A stretch of 10,313 nucleotides of DNA, taken from NCBI GenBank assembly GCA_963545585.1, contig CAUUKX010000076.1:1-10313 (forward strand). The letters run 5' to 3'. Every line of letters begins with the position of its first letter. Positions within the stretch are counted from its first letter, which is position 1. Shown one piece after another: positions 1 to 6,173 of this stretch. Under the pieces are notes generated by a model. That model made no database searches and was not told the DNA's origin. It saw only the letters and a program-made list of their open reading frames with translations. Origin of the DNA: W11650 sp963545585. GTDB lineage: Bacteria > Bacillota > Clostridia > Lachnospirales > Vallitaleaceae. The position numbers were made by a program, and so were the translations under genes.

Positions 1-129
1 CTTGATTTTTTTCAAAGATGCGTTAATCTCAGCTTCATAATCCGCCATGGTTTCTTTCGGCTCCCCAGCCTTAACTTCTGTTACATTCTCTGTTATTGTT
101 TCCTGCATTGAGTTCTTCATCTCGTCCAT
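1..129 (-). CDS. S1 RNA-binding (ribosomal protein S1-like) protein, N-terminal part only
   Basis: Only the first 43 codons are in the window; the gene continues past the left edge. The start chosen is the ATG at 129, because GAGG lies 7 bases upstream of it. The ATG at 48 (residue 28) has no well-spaced ribosome binding site. The visible product is an acidic, low-complexity leader followed by MADYEAEINASLKKIK. That stretch resembles the segment just before the first S1 domain in clostridial S1-like proteins, which usually read like 'M.DYE.ELEASF.KI'. Such proteins bind mRNA, either on the 30S subunit or as translation-associated factors. The S1 fold itself is outside the window, so the family call rests on this short N-terminal match and is tentative. 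A promoter about 110 bases upstream suggests independent transcription from topB. Confidence 0.6.
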   Translation of the reverse strand, partial: MDEMKNSMQETITENVTEVKAGEPKETMADYEAEINASLKKIK

Positions 130-241
130 AACTAAACCTCACTTTTTTCTTTCGTTGACTTTCTACGCATTGTGCGAACCAAAAACTTCAATATTCGCGG
201 AAGACTCTCCTCTATAAAAGTTTACAATCCCCCTAATTATT

Positions 242-270
242 ATTGTACCATACCTTGCGCCAATTGAAAA
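242..270 (-). promoter_or_regulatory. Sigma-A-type promoter for the S1-like gene
   Basis: On the minus strand there is a -10 box TACAAT (242-247) with the TG extension (TGG directly before it). A weak -35 box TTTTCA (265-270) lies 17 bases upstream. The predicted transcript would have a leader of roughly 105 bases before the ATG at 129. This is a sequence match only. Confidence 0.55.
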
Positions 271-345
271 GAGAATTTAAAAAAAATTTAAGAATTGAGC
301 ACGGTTCTGACAAGCCGATATTATGCCCGAACAATACCGATACCG

Positions 346-2250
346 TTACTTCGACTGAAAACTGGCCCGGCCTCTGTGCGCATTTTGCACCAGATGCGCC
401 ACAAACTTTTGAATCGTTTCCATAAAAATCTCCGGCTTTAGTTCACCGCGATTGATTTTACTTAAACCTCTTTCCCATTTTCCGGTAGTTTCCGGTGAAC
501 GAAGCGATTTCGGCACCATTCGGATCAGGGTCTTGCCTTTTTCGGTCGGCCGCAGGGTTTTCCCCTGACGCTGAATATAGCCGACCTTCAACAGCCGTTC
601 AATAATCCCGGCTCTGGTCGCCGGCGTGCCGAAACTGGATTCTTTCAGCTGCTCTTTTAATTCTTCATCTTCCACAAAGCGCCCGGCATTTTCCATGGCA
701 CTGAGAAGCGTAGCCTCGGTATAGGGTTTGGGCGGTGTAGTTTGCTTTTTCAAAATCCGGCAATCCGTAACGGCCACCGCCTGTCCCTTGCGCAGCGGAG
801 GCAGGTTTCCAGTCATTTCTTCCACTTCGCCGTCTTCACCGGGATTTGTCTCATCTTTACCGCCCGGCGGCTGCGCTCCTCCCGGCGCTGTTTCCACTTC
901 TGGCTTGACCCGGTTTTCCGGTTTTTGATAAAGCCATTTCCAGCCCTCGGCTTTGATTGTTTTTCCTTTGGACACAAAGGTCTCGCCTTCAATCAGGGTA
1001 ATCACTTTAATCGTTTGAAACTCATGATCCGGGTAAAAAACCGCCAAAAAGCGCTTCACTACCATTTGATAAAGCCGCCGTTCTCTTTCATTCAGACTCT
1101 TTAGTACCGGTACCTTCTTAGTCGGAATAATCGCATGATGATCGGTAATTTTTTTATTATCAATAATTCTTTTGGTAAAATTCAGCTTAATCTCGCCGCC
1201 CGCTTTTAATTTGGCGATTGCTCCCTGAAAAGGCGGCACATCAATGCTGCGCATCGTGTCGTAAACCGTCTGTTTCATATCCTCGCTTAAATAGCGGCTG
1301 TCTGTCCGCGGATAGGTCAGCAGCTTATGTTTCTCATACAAAAGCTGGGCGGTATCAAGCACCTCCTGCGCGGTCAGGCCGAACTCCTTATTGGCTTGGC
1401 GCTGCAACTCGGTCAAATCATACAGGAGCGGCGGCTTTTGCTTTTGGTTCTTTTTTTCAATCTCAGTGATCTTGCCGCTTTTCCCCTTGACCTTGGCAGC
1501 AATTGCCTCGGCTTTTTCCGCTGCCATGATTTTCGTTTCCGAAATCTGATCTTCAAACCATATGCCCTCATAGCTGCCGGCCTGGGATTCCAAATCCGCC
1601 GCTACCTCAAAATAATCCTTGGGCACAAAATTGGTCAGTTCTTCTTCCCTGTCAACAATCAGTGCCAAAGTCGGAGTCTGTACCCGGCCGACGCTGAACA
1701 AATCCGAATACAGTGTGGTATAAGCTCTGGTCGCATTGATACCGACCAGCCAGTCGGCTTCTGACCGGCACTTGGCCGAGTAATAAAGGTTGTTGTATTC
1801 CCGGCTGTCCTTTAATTTTTGAAAGCCCTCAGAAATGGCTTCATCCGTCATAGAAGAAATCCACAGCCGCTTGACCGGCTTTTGACAGTTGATATAATGA
1901 TAAATATAGCGAAAAATCAATTCGCCTTCCCGTCCGCTGTCAGTAGCACAAATCAGTTCACCGACATCCGTCCGCTCCGCCAAAGTGCGCAGGATATTGA
2001 GCTGAGCCTCTGTCTGCGGATAGGGCTTTAAACCCATTTCCTGCGGCAAAATCGGCAAATCGGCATACTGCCATTTTTTATAACGGGGATCATAATCCTC
2101 CGGTTCTTTTAAATTAATCAAATGGCCGACCGCCCAAGTAATCACATACGGATCGCCTTCGATATAACCGTTTCTTCGCTGCCGGACACCCAAAACTCTG
2201 GCAATATCGGCAGCAACTGACGGTTTTTCTGCTATGATTAAAGACTTCAA
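346..2250 (-). CDS. topB: DNA topoisomerase III (type IA), TTG start
   Basis: This type IA topoisomerase relaxes or decatenates DNA through a 5'-phosphotyrosine strand break. The Toprim domain opens the protein (SLIIAEKPSVA, with E8) and continues to ATDSGREGE at residues 102-110, the metal-binding acidic cluster. The catalytic tyrosine is Y313 in LLTYPRTDS, and the conserved TDHHAIIPT lies at 369-377. The frame stays open upstream to an ATG at 2373, but family homology begins at the TTG at 2250. That codon has GAGG 7 bases upstream, and a promoter lies inside the upstream extension, so TTG is the start (634 residues). Two oddities stand out: a Pro/Gly/Glu-rich insert at about 444-482, and a C-terminus ending at residue 634 with no Cys4 zinc-ribbon tail. 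The nearest named homologues should be chromosomal TopB of Firmicutes, which is usually somewhat longer. It is transcribed divergently from the DUF1275 gene. No U-tract terminator is apparent after the stop. Confidence 0.95.
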   Translation of the reverse strand: MKSLIIAEKPSVAADIARVLGVRQRRNGYIEGDPYVITWAVGHLINLKEPEDYDPRYKKWQYADLPILPQEMGLKPYPQTEAQLNILRTLAERTDVGELICATDSGREGELIFRYIYHYINCQKPVKRLWISSMTDEAISEGFQKLKDSREYNNLYYSAKCRSEADWLVGINATRAYTTLYSDLFSVGRVQTPTLALIVDREEELTNFVPKDYFEVAADLESQAGSYEGIWFEDQISETKIMAAEKAEAIAAKVKGKSGKITEIEKKNQKQKPPLLYDLTELQRQANKEFGLTAQEVLDTAQLLYEKHKLLTYPRTDSRYLSEDMKQTVYDTMRSIDVPPFQGAIAKLKAGGEIKLNFTKRIIDNKKITDHHAIIPTKKVPVLKSLNERERRLYQMVVKRFLAVFYPDHEFQTIKVITLIEGETFVSKGKTIKAEGWKWLYQKPENRVKPEVETAPGGAQPPGGKDETNPGEDGEVEEMTGNLPPLRKGQAVAVTDCRILKKQTTPPKPYTEATLLSAMENAGRFVEDEELKEQLKESSFGTPATRAGIIERLLKVGYIQRQGKTLRPTEKGKTLIRMVPKSLRSPETTGKWERGLSKINRGELKPEIFMETIQKFVAHLVQNAHRGRASFQSK

Positions 2251-2290
2251 TCCATTCCCTCGCTCTTTTGCCGTATTGGTTACAGGGTTT

Positions 2291-2319
2291 ATCATACCAT
2301 TTTTCAGTAAAAAAAACAA
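2291..2319 (-). promoter_or_regulatory. Promoter of topB
   Basis: The minus strand carries -35 TTGTTT (2314-2319), a 17-base spacer and an extended -10 TGG-TATGAT (-10 at 2291-2296). Transcription would begin near 2284, about 34 bases before the TTG start. Because it lies downstream of the ATG at 2373, it supports the TTG start of topB. Confidence 0.65.
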
Positions 2320-2413
2320 GACTGCCGCCGCCTTGCCGCTCCCATAAGCCGCCCGCCAAACACGCTGCTCCATGCCAAAATCAAAGATTGATTGCGGCTG
2401 ATAAAAATGGTAT
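2294..2413. repeat. 11-bp inverted repeat overlapping two divergent promoters
   Basis: ATACCATTTTT (2294-2304) and AAAAATGGTAT (2403-2413) are perfect inverted copies. Each overlaps the spacer and extended -10 box of one of the two divergent promoters (topB and DUF1275). Part of the match is forced by the shared TGGTAT extended -10 sequence; the AAAAA part is extra. Confidence 0.5.
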
Positions 2414-2416
2414 AAT
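2388..2416 (+). promoter_or_regulatory. Promoter of the DUF1275 gene
   Basis: The plus strand has -35 TTGATT (2388-2393), exactly 17 bases, then TATAAT (2411-2416) preceded by TGG, giving an extended -10. The ribosome binding site AAGGAGA is at 2474-2480, 11 bases before the ATG at 2492, so the leader is about 70 bases long. Confidence 0.75.
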
Positions 2417-2491
2417 TTGATAGTGATAGGTGAATTTAAAATTTATCATACCTTAGATATCCTTCAAAAAATTAAGGAGAAATAGAAATCT

Positions 2492-3154
2492 ATGAAAGAT
2501 TTGATTTTTTCGTTTGCCAACTGGTGGAACTGGCTGCTGACTTTTACCAGCGGCTTTGCTAATATTAGCTGCCTGTTTCTTTTCAGTCATTCTGCCACGC
2601 ACCATACCGGTAATATCAGCCGGATTGCCATAGCGCTGGAAAAGGGGAACTGGCCGGAACTTGGGGTGCTCTTTTTCATTGTTCTTTGCTTTTTTACAGG
2701 TTCTGTTCTGTGTGGCCTTTTGTTTCATTCGCAGACGATGAAACCCAAAAAGCGATATGGCATCCTGTTAATCTTTTTAGGCATTCTTTTGTTGGCCGTT
2801 TATTATCTTCGGCCGGGCAATATGGTACTGTATGCCATTGCTTTCTTATCCGGTGCCCAAAATGCAATGTTTATTTATATCAAATCCTTTTTGGCACGCA
2901 GCACGCATTTGACCGGATATCTGACCGACAGCGGCTTTGCTCTCGGCCGGATCTTAGCCGGCTATATGGAGGATTTGCCGAAACTATTCTTTAATTTGTC
3001 ACAAATCGTTTTCTTCCTGCTGGGCGGTCTGGCCGCCTCCGCCTTTGGTCGGCATTTTCCGTCTGGACTGGTGCCGCTGATTGCCGGTCTTTATATTTTA
3101 GGCGGGCTGATTTATTTTATCGCCCGGCGCGGGCATTTATTCGGGGTCAAGTAA
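2492..3154 (+). CDS. DUF1275 (YoaK-type) integral membrane protein
   Basis: A 220-residue, very hydrophobic protein with about six predicted membrane segments (roughly residues 14-32, 58-78, 89-106, 110-130, 166-183 and 190-210). Two motifs mark the DUF1275 family: HHTGNIS at about 37-43 (family pattern 'H.TGN' after the first helix) and THLTGYLTDSGFALGR at 138-153 (family pattern 'THVTGTLTDLG.ELGR'). The preceding GAQNAMF also fits the family's 'G.QNA'. Length is normal for the family. The molecular function of DUF1275 is not established; members are assumed to be membrane transport-related. The gene has its own promoter, is divergent from topB, and its last 18 bases overlap the converging TetR/MATE remnant. 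It is the only clear plus-strand gene in the window. Confidence 0.85.
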   Translation: MKDLIFSFANWWNWLLTFTSGFANISCLFLFSHSATHHTGNISRIAIALEKGNWPELGVLFFIVLCFFTGSVLCGLLFHSQTMKPKKRYGILLIFLGILLLAVYYLRPGNMVLYAIAFLSGAQNAMFIYIKSFLARSTHLTGYLTDSGFALGRILAGYMEDLPKLFFNLSQIVFFLLGGLAASAFGRHFPSGLVPLIAGLYILGGLIYFIARRGHLFGVK

Positions 3155-3358
3155 AAAAAAGCCCATGCCCAAACCAAGCATCAAAATCGGGTCGAGCACC
3201 ATATTGCTCAGAAAACTGCCCTGAGCAATGCCCGCTCTCTTGGTCAGTTCGCTGATATTTAATGCTTTTGTGCCCTTATCATGCAATAAATCCAGCGCTG
3301 CTTCCATTATTTTTTCTTTGATTCTGCTCCGTTCTTCCTCAGTAAAAGCCTTAGCCAT
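3137..3358 (-). pseudogene. Fusion remnant: TetR repressor DNA-binding domain joined to a MATE transporter fragment
   Basis: The start is the ATG at 3358, with AGAGGA 6 bases upstream; an ATG five codons earlier lacks a usable ribosome binding site. Residues 1-49 are a typical TetR N-terminus (MAKAFTEEERSRIKEKI, then the helix-turn-helix ALNISELTKRAGIAQGSF). In an intact TetR the next residues would be a tyrosine-rich helix like 'YLFYKSKEELF' followed by about 130 residues of ligand-binding domain, all absent here. Residues 51-66 instead read SNMVLDPILMLGLGMG, which matches my memory of the MATE-family stretch 'N.VLDPI...GLGMGVAGAA'. The last codons (FFLLDPE, stop) run into the 3' end of the converging DUF1275 gene. 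TetR-MATE neighbours are common in Firmicutes, so the simplest reading is a large in-frame deletion spanning the end of tetR and the start of a MATE gene, plus loss of the remaining MATE sequence. A functional 73-residue mini-protein is possible but unlikely, because TetR proteins dimerise through the missing domain. Confidence 0.7.
3203..3229. repeat. 8-bp inverted repeat flanking the TetR/MATE junction
   Basis: ATTGCTCA (3203-3210) and TGAGCAAT (3222-3229) are perfect inverted copies separated by 11 bases. On the coding (minus) strand, one arm encodes I-A-Q of the TetR helix-turn-helix and the other encodes L-S-N at the start of the MATE-like segment. The gene-fusion junction therefore falls inside or at the edge of this small hairpin. 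Confidence 0.7.
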
Positions 3359-3376
3359 AAAATTTCCTCTCATCCT

Positions 3377-3400
3377 ATGAATTTTTCATATTATATTCAT
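3377..3400. promoter_or_regulatory. Operator-like palindrome 1 (ATGAAT-N12-ATTCAT)
   Basis: ATGAAT (3377-3382) and ATTCAT (3395-3400) are inverted copies 12 bases apart. The site lies just upstream of the TetR remnant and covers a minus-strand TATAAT (complement of 3390-3395) that could be its -10 box. No good -35 is visible. The spacing is identical to that of palindrome 2, and both share the longer half-site ATATTCATTG. The pattern fits autoregulation by the former TetR protein. Confidence 0.55.
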
Positions 3401-3429
3401 TGATGGTATAACAAAGCTTTCTCTTGCAG

Positions 3430-3459
3430 GCAATGAATATTTTCCATCATATTCATTGC
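3430..3459. promoter_or_regulatory. Operator-like palindrome 2 (11-bp perfect arms)
   Basis: GCAATGAATAT (3430-3440) and ATATTCATTGC (3449-3459) are perfect inverted copies with an 8-base spacer, about 72-101 bases upstream of the TetR remnant start. The core, ATGAAT-N12-ATTCAT (3433-3456), has the same geometry as palindrome 1, displaced by 56 bases. It is a likely TetR-family binding site; no T-run follows it, so it does not look like a terminator. Confidence 0.6.
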
Positions 3460-3466
3460 TTGACCA

Positions 3467-3571
3467 TAAAAAAAGAAGCCCTTCTCCATTTCCCCTGTCG
3501 CCAAACTGCTTTGGCGGTCATCCCGCGGGCAACGCTTTGACAGGGGAAAGTTGTGTCTCAGGCTTCTTTTA
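3467..3571 (-). terminator. Long structured terminator of the metNIQ operon
   Basis: Read on the minus strand, just after the metQ stop, an outer stem AAAAGAAGCC/GGCTTCTTTT (3561-3570 with 3471-3480) is followed by a run of seven T. Inside it lies a second perfect 11-bp stem, TTTCCCCTGTC/GACAGGGGAAA in plus-strand letters (3489-3499 with 3539-3549). Inside that is a small hairpin, GCCAAA-CTGC-TTTGGC (3500-3515), next to the palindrome CCCGCGGG (3522-3529). The U-tract after a GC-rich stem supports rho-independent termination. The element is much longer than a usual terminator and folds like a branched structure. Confidence 0.75.
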
Positions 3572-3588
3572 AAAATTTCGGTTAGGGC

Positions 3589-4425
3589 TTAGAACGCCGG
3601 AACTACAGCGCCCTGGTACTTTTCTTTCAGGAACTTTTTCACTTCTTCGCTTTGCAATGCCTTGACCAGCTTTTGAATGCCTTCGCTGTCCTTGTTATCC
3701 TGACGGGTAACTAAAATATTGGCATAAGCCGACTGGTCGCCTTCAATAAACAATGCGTCCTTGGTCGGGTTCAGTTTTGCTTCCAAAGCGTAATTGGTAT
3801 TGATAACGGCAAAGTCGACATCCACCAGCACCCGCGGCAGGGAAGCGGCTTCCAACTCCTGAAACTTTAAGTTTTTCGGATTTTCGACAATATCCTTCGG
3901 TGTTTGGGTCAAACCGTTTTCATCCTTTAACTTAATCAAGCCCTCGGCCTGAAGCAAAAGCAGCGCTCTGCCCTCATTGGTCGAATCATTCGGAATTGCA
4001 ACCGTCGCACCGTCAGCGATTTCATCTTTGGACTTAATCTTTTGGGAATACGCGCCCATCGGCTCAATGTGAACCTTGGCAACCAATGCCAAATCCATCT
4101 TGTTTTCAGCGTTAAACTTTTCCAAATACGGCAAATGTTGGAAGAAGTTAGCATCCAGCTTTTTGTCGTTTAAGGAAACATTCGGCAGAACATAATCGGT
4201 AAACTCCTGAATTTCCAGATTAACGCCTTCCGCTTCCAAAGCCGGCTTAATCAGATTCATGATCTCGGCATGCGGAACCGGTGAAACACCAACTTTCAGC
4301 GTAATTTTCCCCTTCGCCGTTTGTCCCTGATTATAAGTATCGTCCGTCGCTGTCTGCTTTTGGCATGCCGCCAGCGAAAAAGCCAAAAACAACGCTATTC
4401 CTAATGCTGCAACACTTTTTTTCAT
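3589..4425 (-). CDS. metQ: Methionine ABC transporter substrate-binding lipoprotein MetQ
   Basis: This is a NlpA/MetQ-type lipoprotein of 278 residues, normal for the family. It captures methionine outside the membrane and delivers it to MetI. The N-terminus is a lipoprotein signal (MKKS, hydrophobic core, SLAAC) with lipidated Cys21. Family motifs follow: KVGVSPVPHAEI at about 44-55, DANFFQHLPYLEKFN at 91-105, IPNDSTNEGRAL at 144-155 and DFAVINTNYAL at 204-214; the last two supply ligand-contacting residues in known MetQ structures. An excellent AGGAGGG lies 6 bases before the ATG. It is the last gene of the metN-metI-metQ set, 26 bases after metI, and is followed by a terminator. The ligand is inferred from family and neighbours; related proteins also bind methionine derivatives. 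Confidence 0.95.
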   Translation of the reverse strand: MKKSVAALGIALFLAFSLAACQKQTATDDTYNQGQTAKGKITLKVGVSPVPHAEIMNLIKPALEAEGVNLEIQEFTDYVLPNVSLNDKKLDANFFQHLPYLEKFNAENKMDLALVAKVHIEPMGAYSQKIKSKDEIADGATVAIPNDSTNEGRALLLLQAEGLIKLKDENGLTQTPKDIVENPKNLKFQELEAASLPRVLVDVDFAVINTNYALEAKLNPTKDALFIEGDQSAYANILVTRQDNKDSEGIQKLVKALQSEEVKKFLKEKYQGAVVPAF

Positions 4426-4451
4426 AAAATTCCCTCCTGTTAAAAACTAAT

Positions 4452-5111
4452 TCAGCCCTTCCGTTTATCCAGCTTACCGGCAATGAAATTGCCTAAGCTC
4501 TGAATGGCCTGAACCATCAAAATCAAAACAATTACCGTAATCCACAGGACATCGTCCCGGAAGCGCTGATAGCCGTAACGAATCGCCACATCGCCGATAC
4601 CGCCTGCTCCGACCGCGCCGGCCATGGCGGTATAGCCCAAAATGTTAATCACCGTCAGCGTCAGCCCCAAAACCAAGGCTGATACCGATTCCGGCAAAAG
4701 CACCCGCCAAATAATCTGCCAATTATTCGCCCCCATCGACTTAGCGGCTTCAATCATGCCCCACGGTACTTCCCGCAGCGCCGATTCCGCCACCCGGGCG
4801 ACAAAGGGCGCCGCCGCAATCGATAAAGGCACAATCGCCGCCGTTGAGCCAATCGCCGTATCAACAATCAGCCGGGAAAGCGGGAACAAAATGATAATTA
4901 AAATAATAAACGGCAGGGACCGGAAAATATTTACCAGTGACGACAGCACCAGATTCAGGCTTTTCATCGGCAAAATATGATTTTCTTCGGTAATCAGAAG
5001 CAGCACGCCAATCGGCAGACCCAAGAGCACCGCGAACACAGTCGAGAAAAAAACCATATACAGCGTTTCCATAAAACCCGGTATAATCAGGCTATTTAAG
5101 GTTTTATTCAT
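4452..5111 (-). CDS. metI: Methionine ABC transporter permease MetI
   Basis: A 219-residue inner-membrane permease with about five membrane helices, the usual size for MetI. It forms a homodimer that couples to two MetN subunits. The EAA coupling loop is visible at about residues 114-142 (EVPWGMIEAAKSMGANN, then WQIIWRVLLPES). The typical MetI segment GYTAMAGAVGAGGIGDVAIRYGYQRF follows at about 159-184, with fragments GYTAMAGAVGAGG and GDVAIRYGYQRF clearly seen. Its ATG overlaps the metN stop by one base (TAATG), so translation is probably coupled. GGGAGG lies 7 bases upstream, within the metN 3' end. MetQ follows 26 bases downstream. Confidence 0.96.
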   Translation of the reverse strand: MNKTLNSLIIPGFMETLYMVFFSTVFAVLLGLPIGVLLLITEENHILPMKSLNLVLSSLVNIFRSLPFIILIIILFPLSRLIVDTAIGSTAAIVPLSIAAAPFVARVAESALREVPWGMIEAAKSMGANNWQIIWRVLLPESVSALVLGLTLTVINILGYTAMAGAVGAGGIGDVAIRYGYQRFRDDVLWITVIVLILMVQAIQSLGNFIAGKLDKRKG

Positions 5112-6124
5112 TACAGTACCTCCCAGCGTAAATCCTTGGAGTTTAAGTACTGATAGACCCGCTCCAAATCCGGCTGACTGCCCTGAATCTTAACGACCAA
5201 ATAGCCCAAATTAACCCCTTGGATTTCCTCAATATTTCCGGCTAAGATTGACACATCAACCGGATAATTCTTAATCATATTGGATAAAATCGGCTCGTCC
5301 GCCGTATCGCCGCAGAAAGAAATCTTAAGCACCGATTCAGTTCTGGTATGCTCTTTGACTTCGGCCTGTACTTTTTCCGATAAATGAAACAACTCATTTT
5401 CCAGAAAGTTTCTGGCTGTCTGCGACTGCGGGTTGCTGAAAACATCCAGCACCAGGCCGACTTCCGTCGGCGTTCCCTGTTCCATGACGGCTACCTTATT
5501 GCAGATTTTCTTAATCACATCCATTTCATGGGTAATCACTACAATCGTAATCCCATATTTTTGGTTGATTTCCTTTAAAAGCTGCAAAATTGCCTCGGTC
5601 GTCAGCGGATCCAAAGCCGATGTCGCCTCATCCGATAAAAGAATCTTAGGCGCATTAGCCAGGGCTCTGGCAATGCCGACCCTTTGCTTTTGCCCGCCCG
5701 ATAAAGTCGCCGGATAGGCTTTCTTTTTCTCAGTCAGGCCAACGACCTGCAAAAGTTCCTCGACCCGGCGACTGATTTTATCCTTGGGATAGCCTGCCAG
5801 CCGCAGCGGGAACGCTATATTTTCTTCCACCGTCGAGTTCATCAGCAAATTAAAATGCTGAAAAATCATGCCGATTTCCTTGCGCTTTTCCCGCAGCTGG
5901 GGCTCGCTCAAAGTAGTCATGCCGACCTCGTCAATATAAATCTCGCCGCTGGTCGGCTCCTCCAAGCGGTTGATGCAGCGAACCAAGGTCGATTTTCCGG
6001 CGCCGGAAAGCCCAATCACGCCGAAAATATCACCTTGTTCAATTGTTAAGTTTACATCCGAAAGAGCATGCACCTCCCCGGCACCATTGCCAAAGGTCTT
6101 GGTCAAGCCTTCAATCCGAATCAT
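5111..6124 (-). CDS. metN: Methionine ABC transporter ATP-binding protein MetN
   Basis: This 337-residue cytoplasmic ATPase powers methionine import. In order it shows Walker A GLSGAGKS (38-45), Q-loop Q89, the signature LSGGQ (141-145), Walker B ILLSDEA (161-167, with D165 and E166) and the H-loop His199. Residues from about 260 to the end form the C-terminal NIL (ACT-like) domain. In MetN proteins this domain binds methionine and inhibits transport when the internal pool is high, so feedback control is expected at the protein level. The start ATG has GAGG 5 bases upstream. It sits 49 bases after the secDF stop with no separate promoter that I can identify, and it overlaps metI by one base. 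Confidence 0.97.
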   Translation of the reverse strand: MIRIEGLTKTFGNGAGEVHALSDVNLTIEQGDIFGVIGLSGAGKSTLVRCINRLEEPTSGEIYIDEVGMTTLSEPQLREKRKEIGMIFQHFNLLMNSTVEENIAFPLRLAGYPKDKISRRVEELLQVVGLTEKKKAYPATLSGGQKQRVGIARALANAPKILLSDEATSALDPLTTEAILQLLKEINQKYGITIVVITHEMDVIKKICNKVAVMEQGTPTEVGLVLDVFSNPQSQTARNFLENELFHLSEKVQAEVKEHTRTESVLKISFCGDTADEPILSNMIKNYPVDVSILAGNIEEIQGVNLGYLVVKIQGSQPDLERVYQYLNSKDLRWEVL

Positions 6125-6139
6125 CTTTTCCTCTCTTTC

Positions 6140-6159
6140 CTGCCGCCTTTATACGGCAG
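6140..6159 (-). other. Short hairpin between secDF and metN
   Basis: CTGCCG (6140-6145) and CGGCAG (6154-6159) form a perfect 6-bp stem with an 8-base loop, in the 49-base gap between the secDF stop and the metN start. There is no T-run after it, so it is not a clear terminator. It could stabilise or process the transcript. The loop contains TATAAA on the minus strand, but no -35 box lies at the right distance. Confidence 0.5.
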
Positions 6160-6173
6160 ATTCCCGTGAGGGC

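Noticed and set aside
132..170. A 12-codon basic open frame (MRRKSTKEKSEV, stop) in the leader of the S1-like gene, ending two bases before its ATG.
   Set aside because: No ribosome binding site precedes it, and such short frames are common by chance. It is not called as a leader peptide.
742..1104. Long plus-strand open frame opposite topB.
   Set aside because: It is antisense to a well-supported gene, shows no recognisable family and is a codon-bias shadow.
2424..2448. TGATA-N15-TATCA near-palindrome in the DUF1275 leader.
   Set aside because: The arms are only 5 bases long and AT-rich, inner positions do not pair, and it does not match the ATGAAT-N12-ATTCAT operators.
3131..3176. GGGCAT/ATGCCC inverted repeat around the DUF1275 stop with a T8 run on the minus strand.
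   Set aside because: The T-run is inside the loop rather than after the stem, so it is not a terminator in either direction.
3401..3412. Possible plus-strand extended -10 (TGG-TATAAC) in the gap upstream of the TetR remnant.
   Set aside because: There is no -35 box at the right distance and no plus-strand gene downstream.
6125..6173. Possible SAM riboswitch or T-box before metN.
   Set aside because: The gap is 49 bases and holds only a 6-bp hairpin; neither riboswitch class fits.
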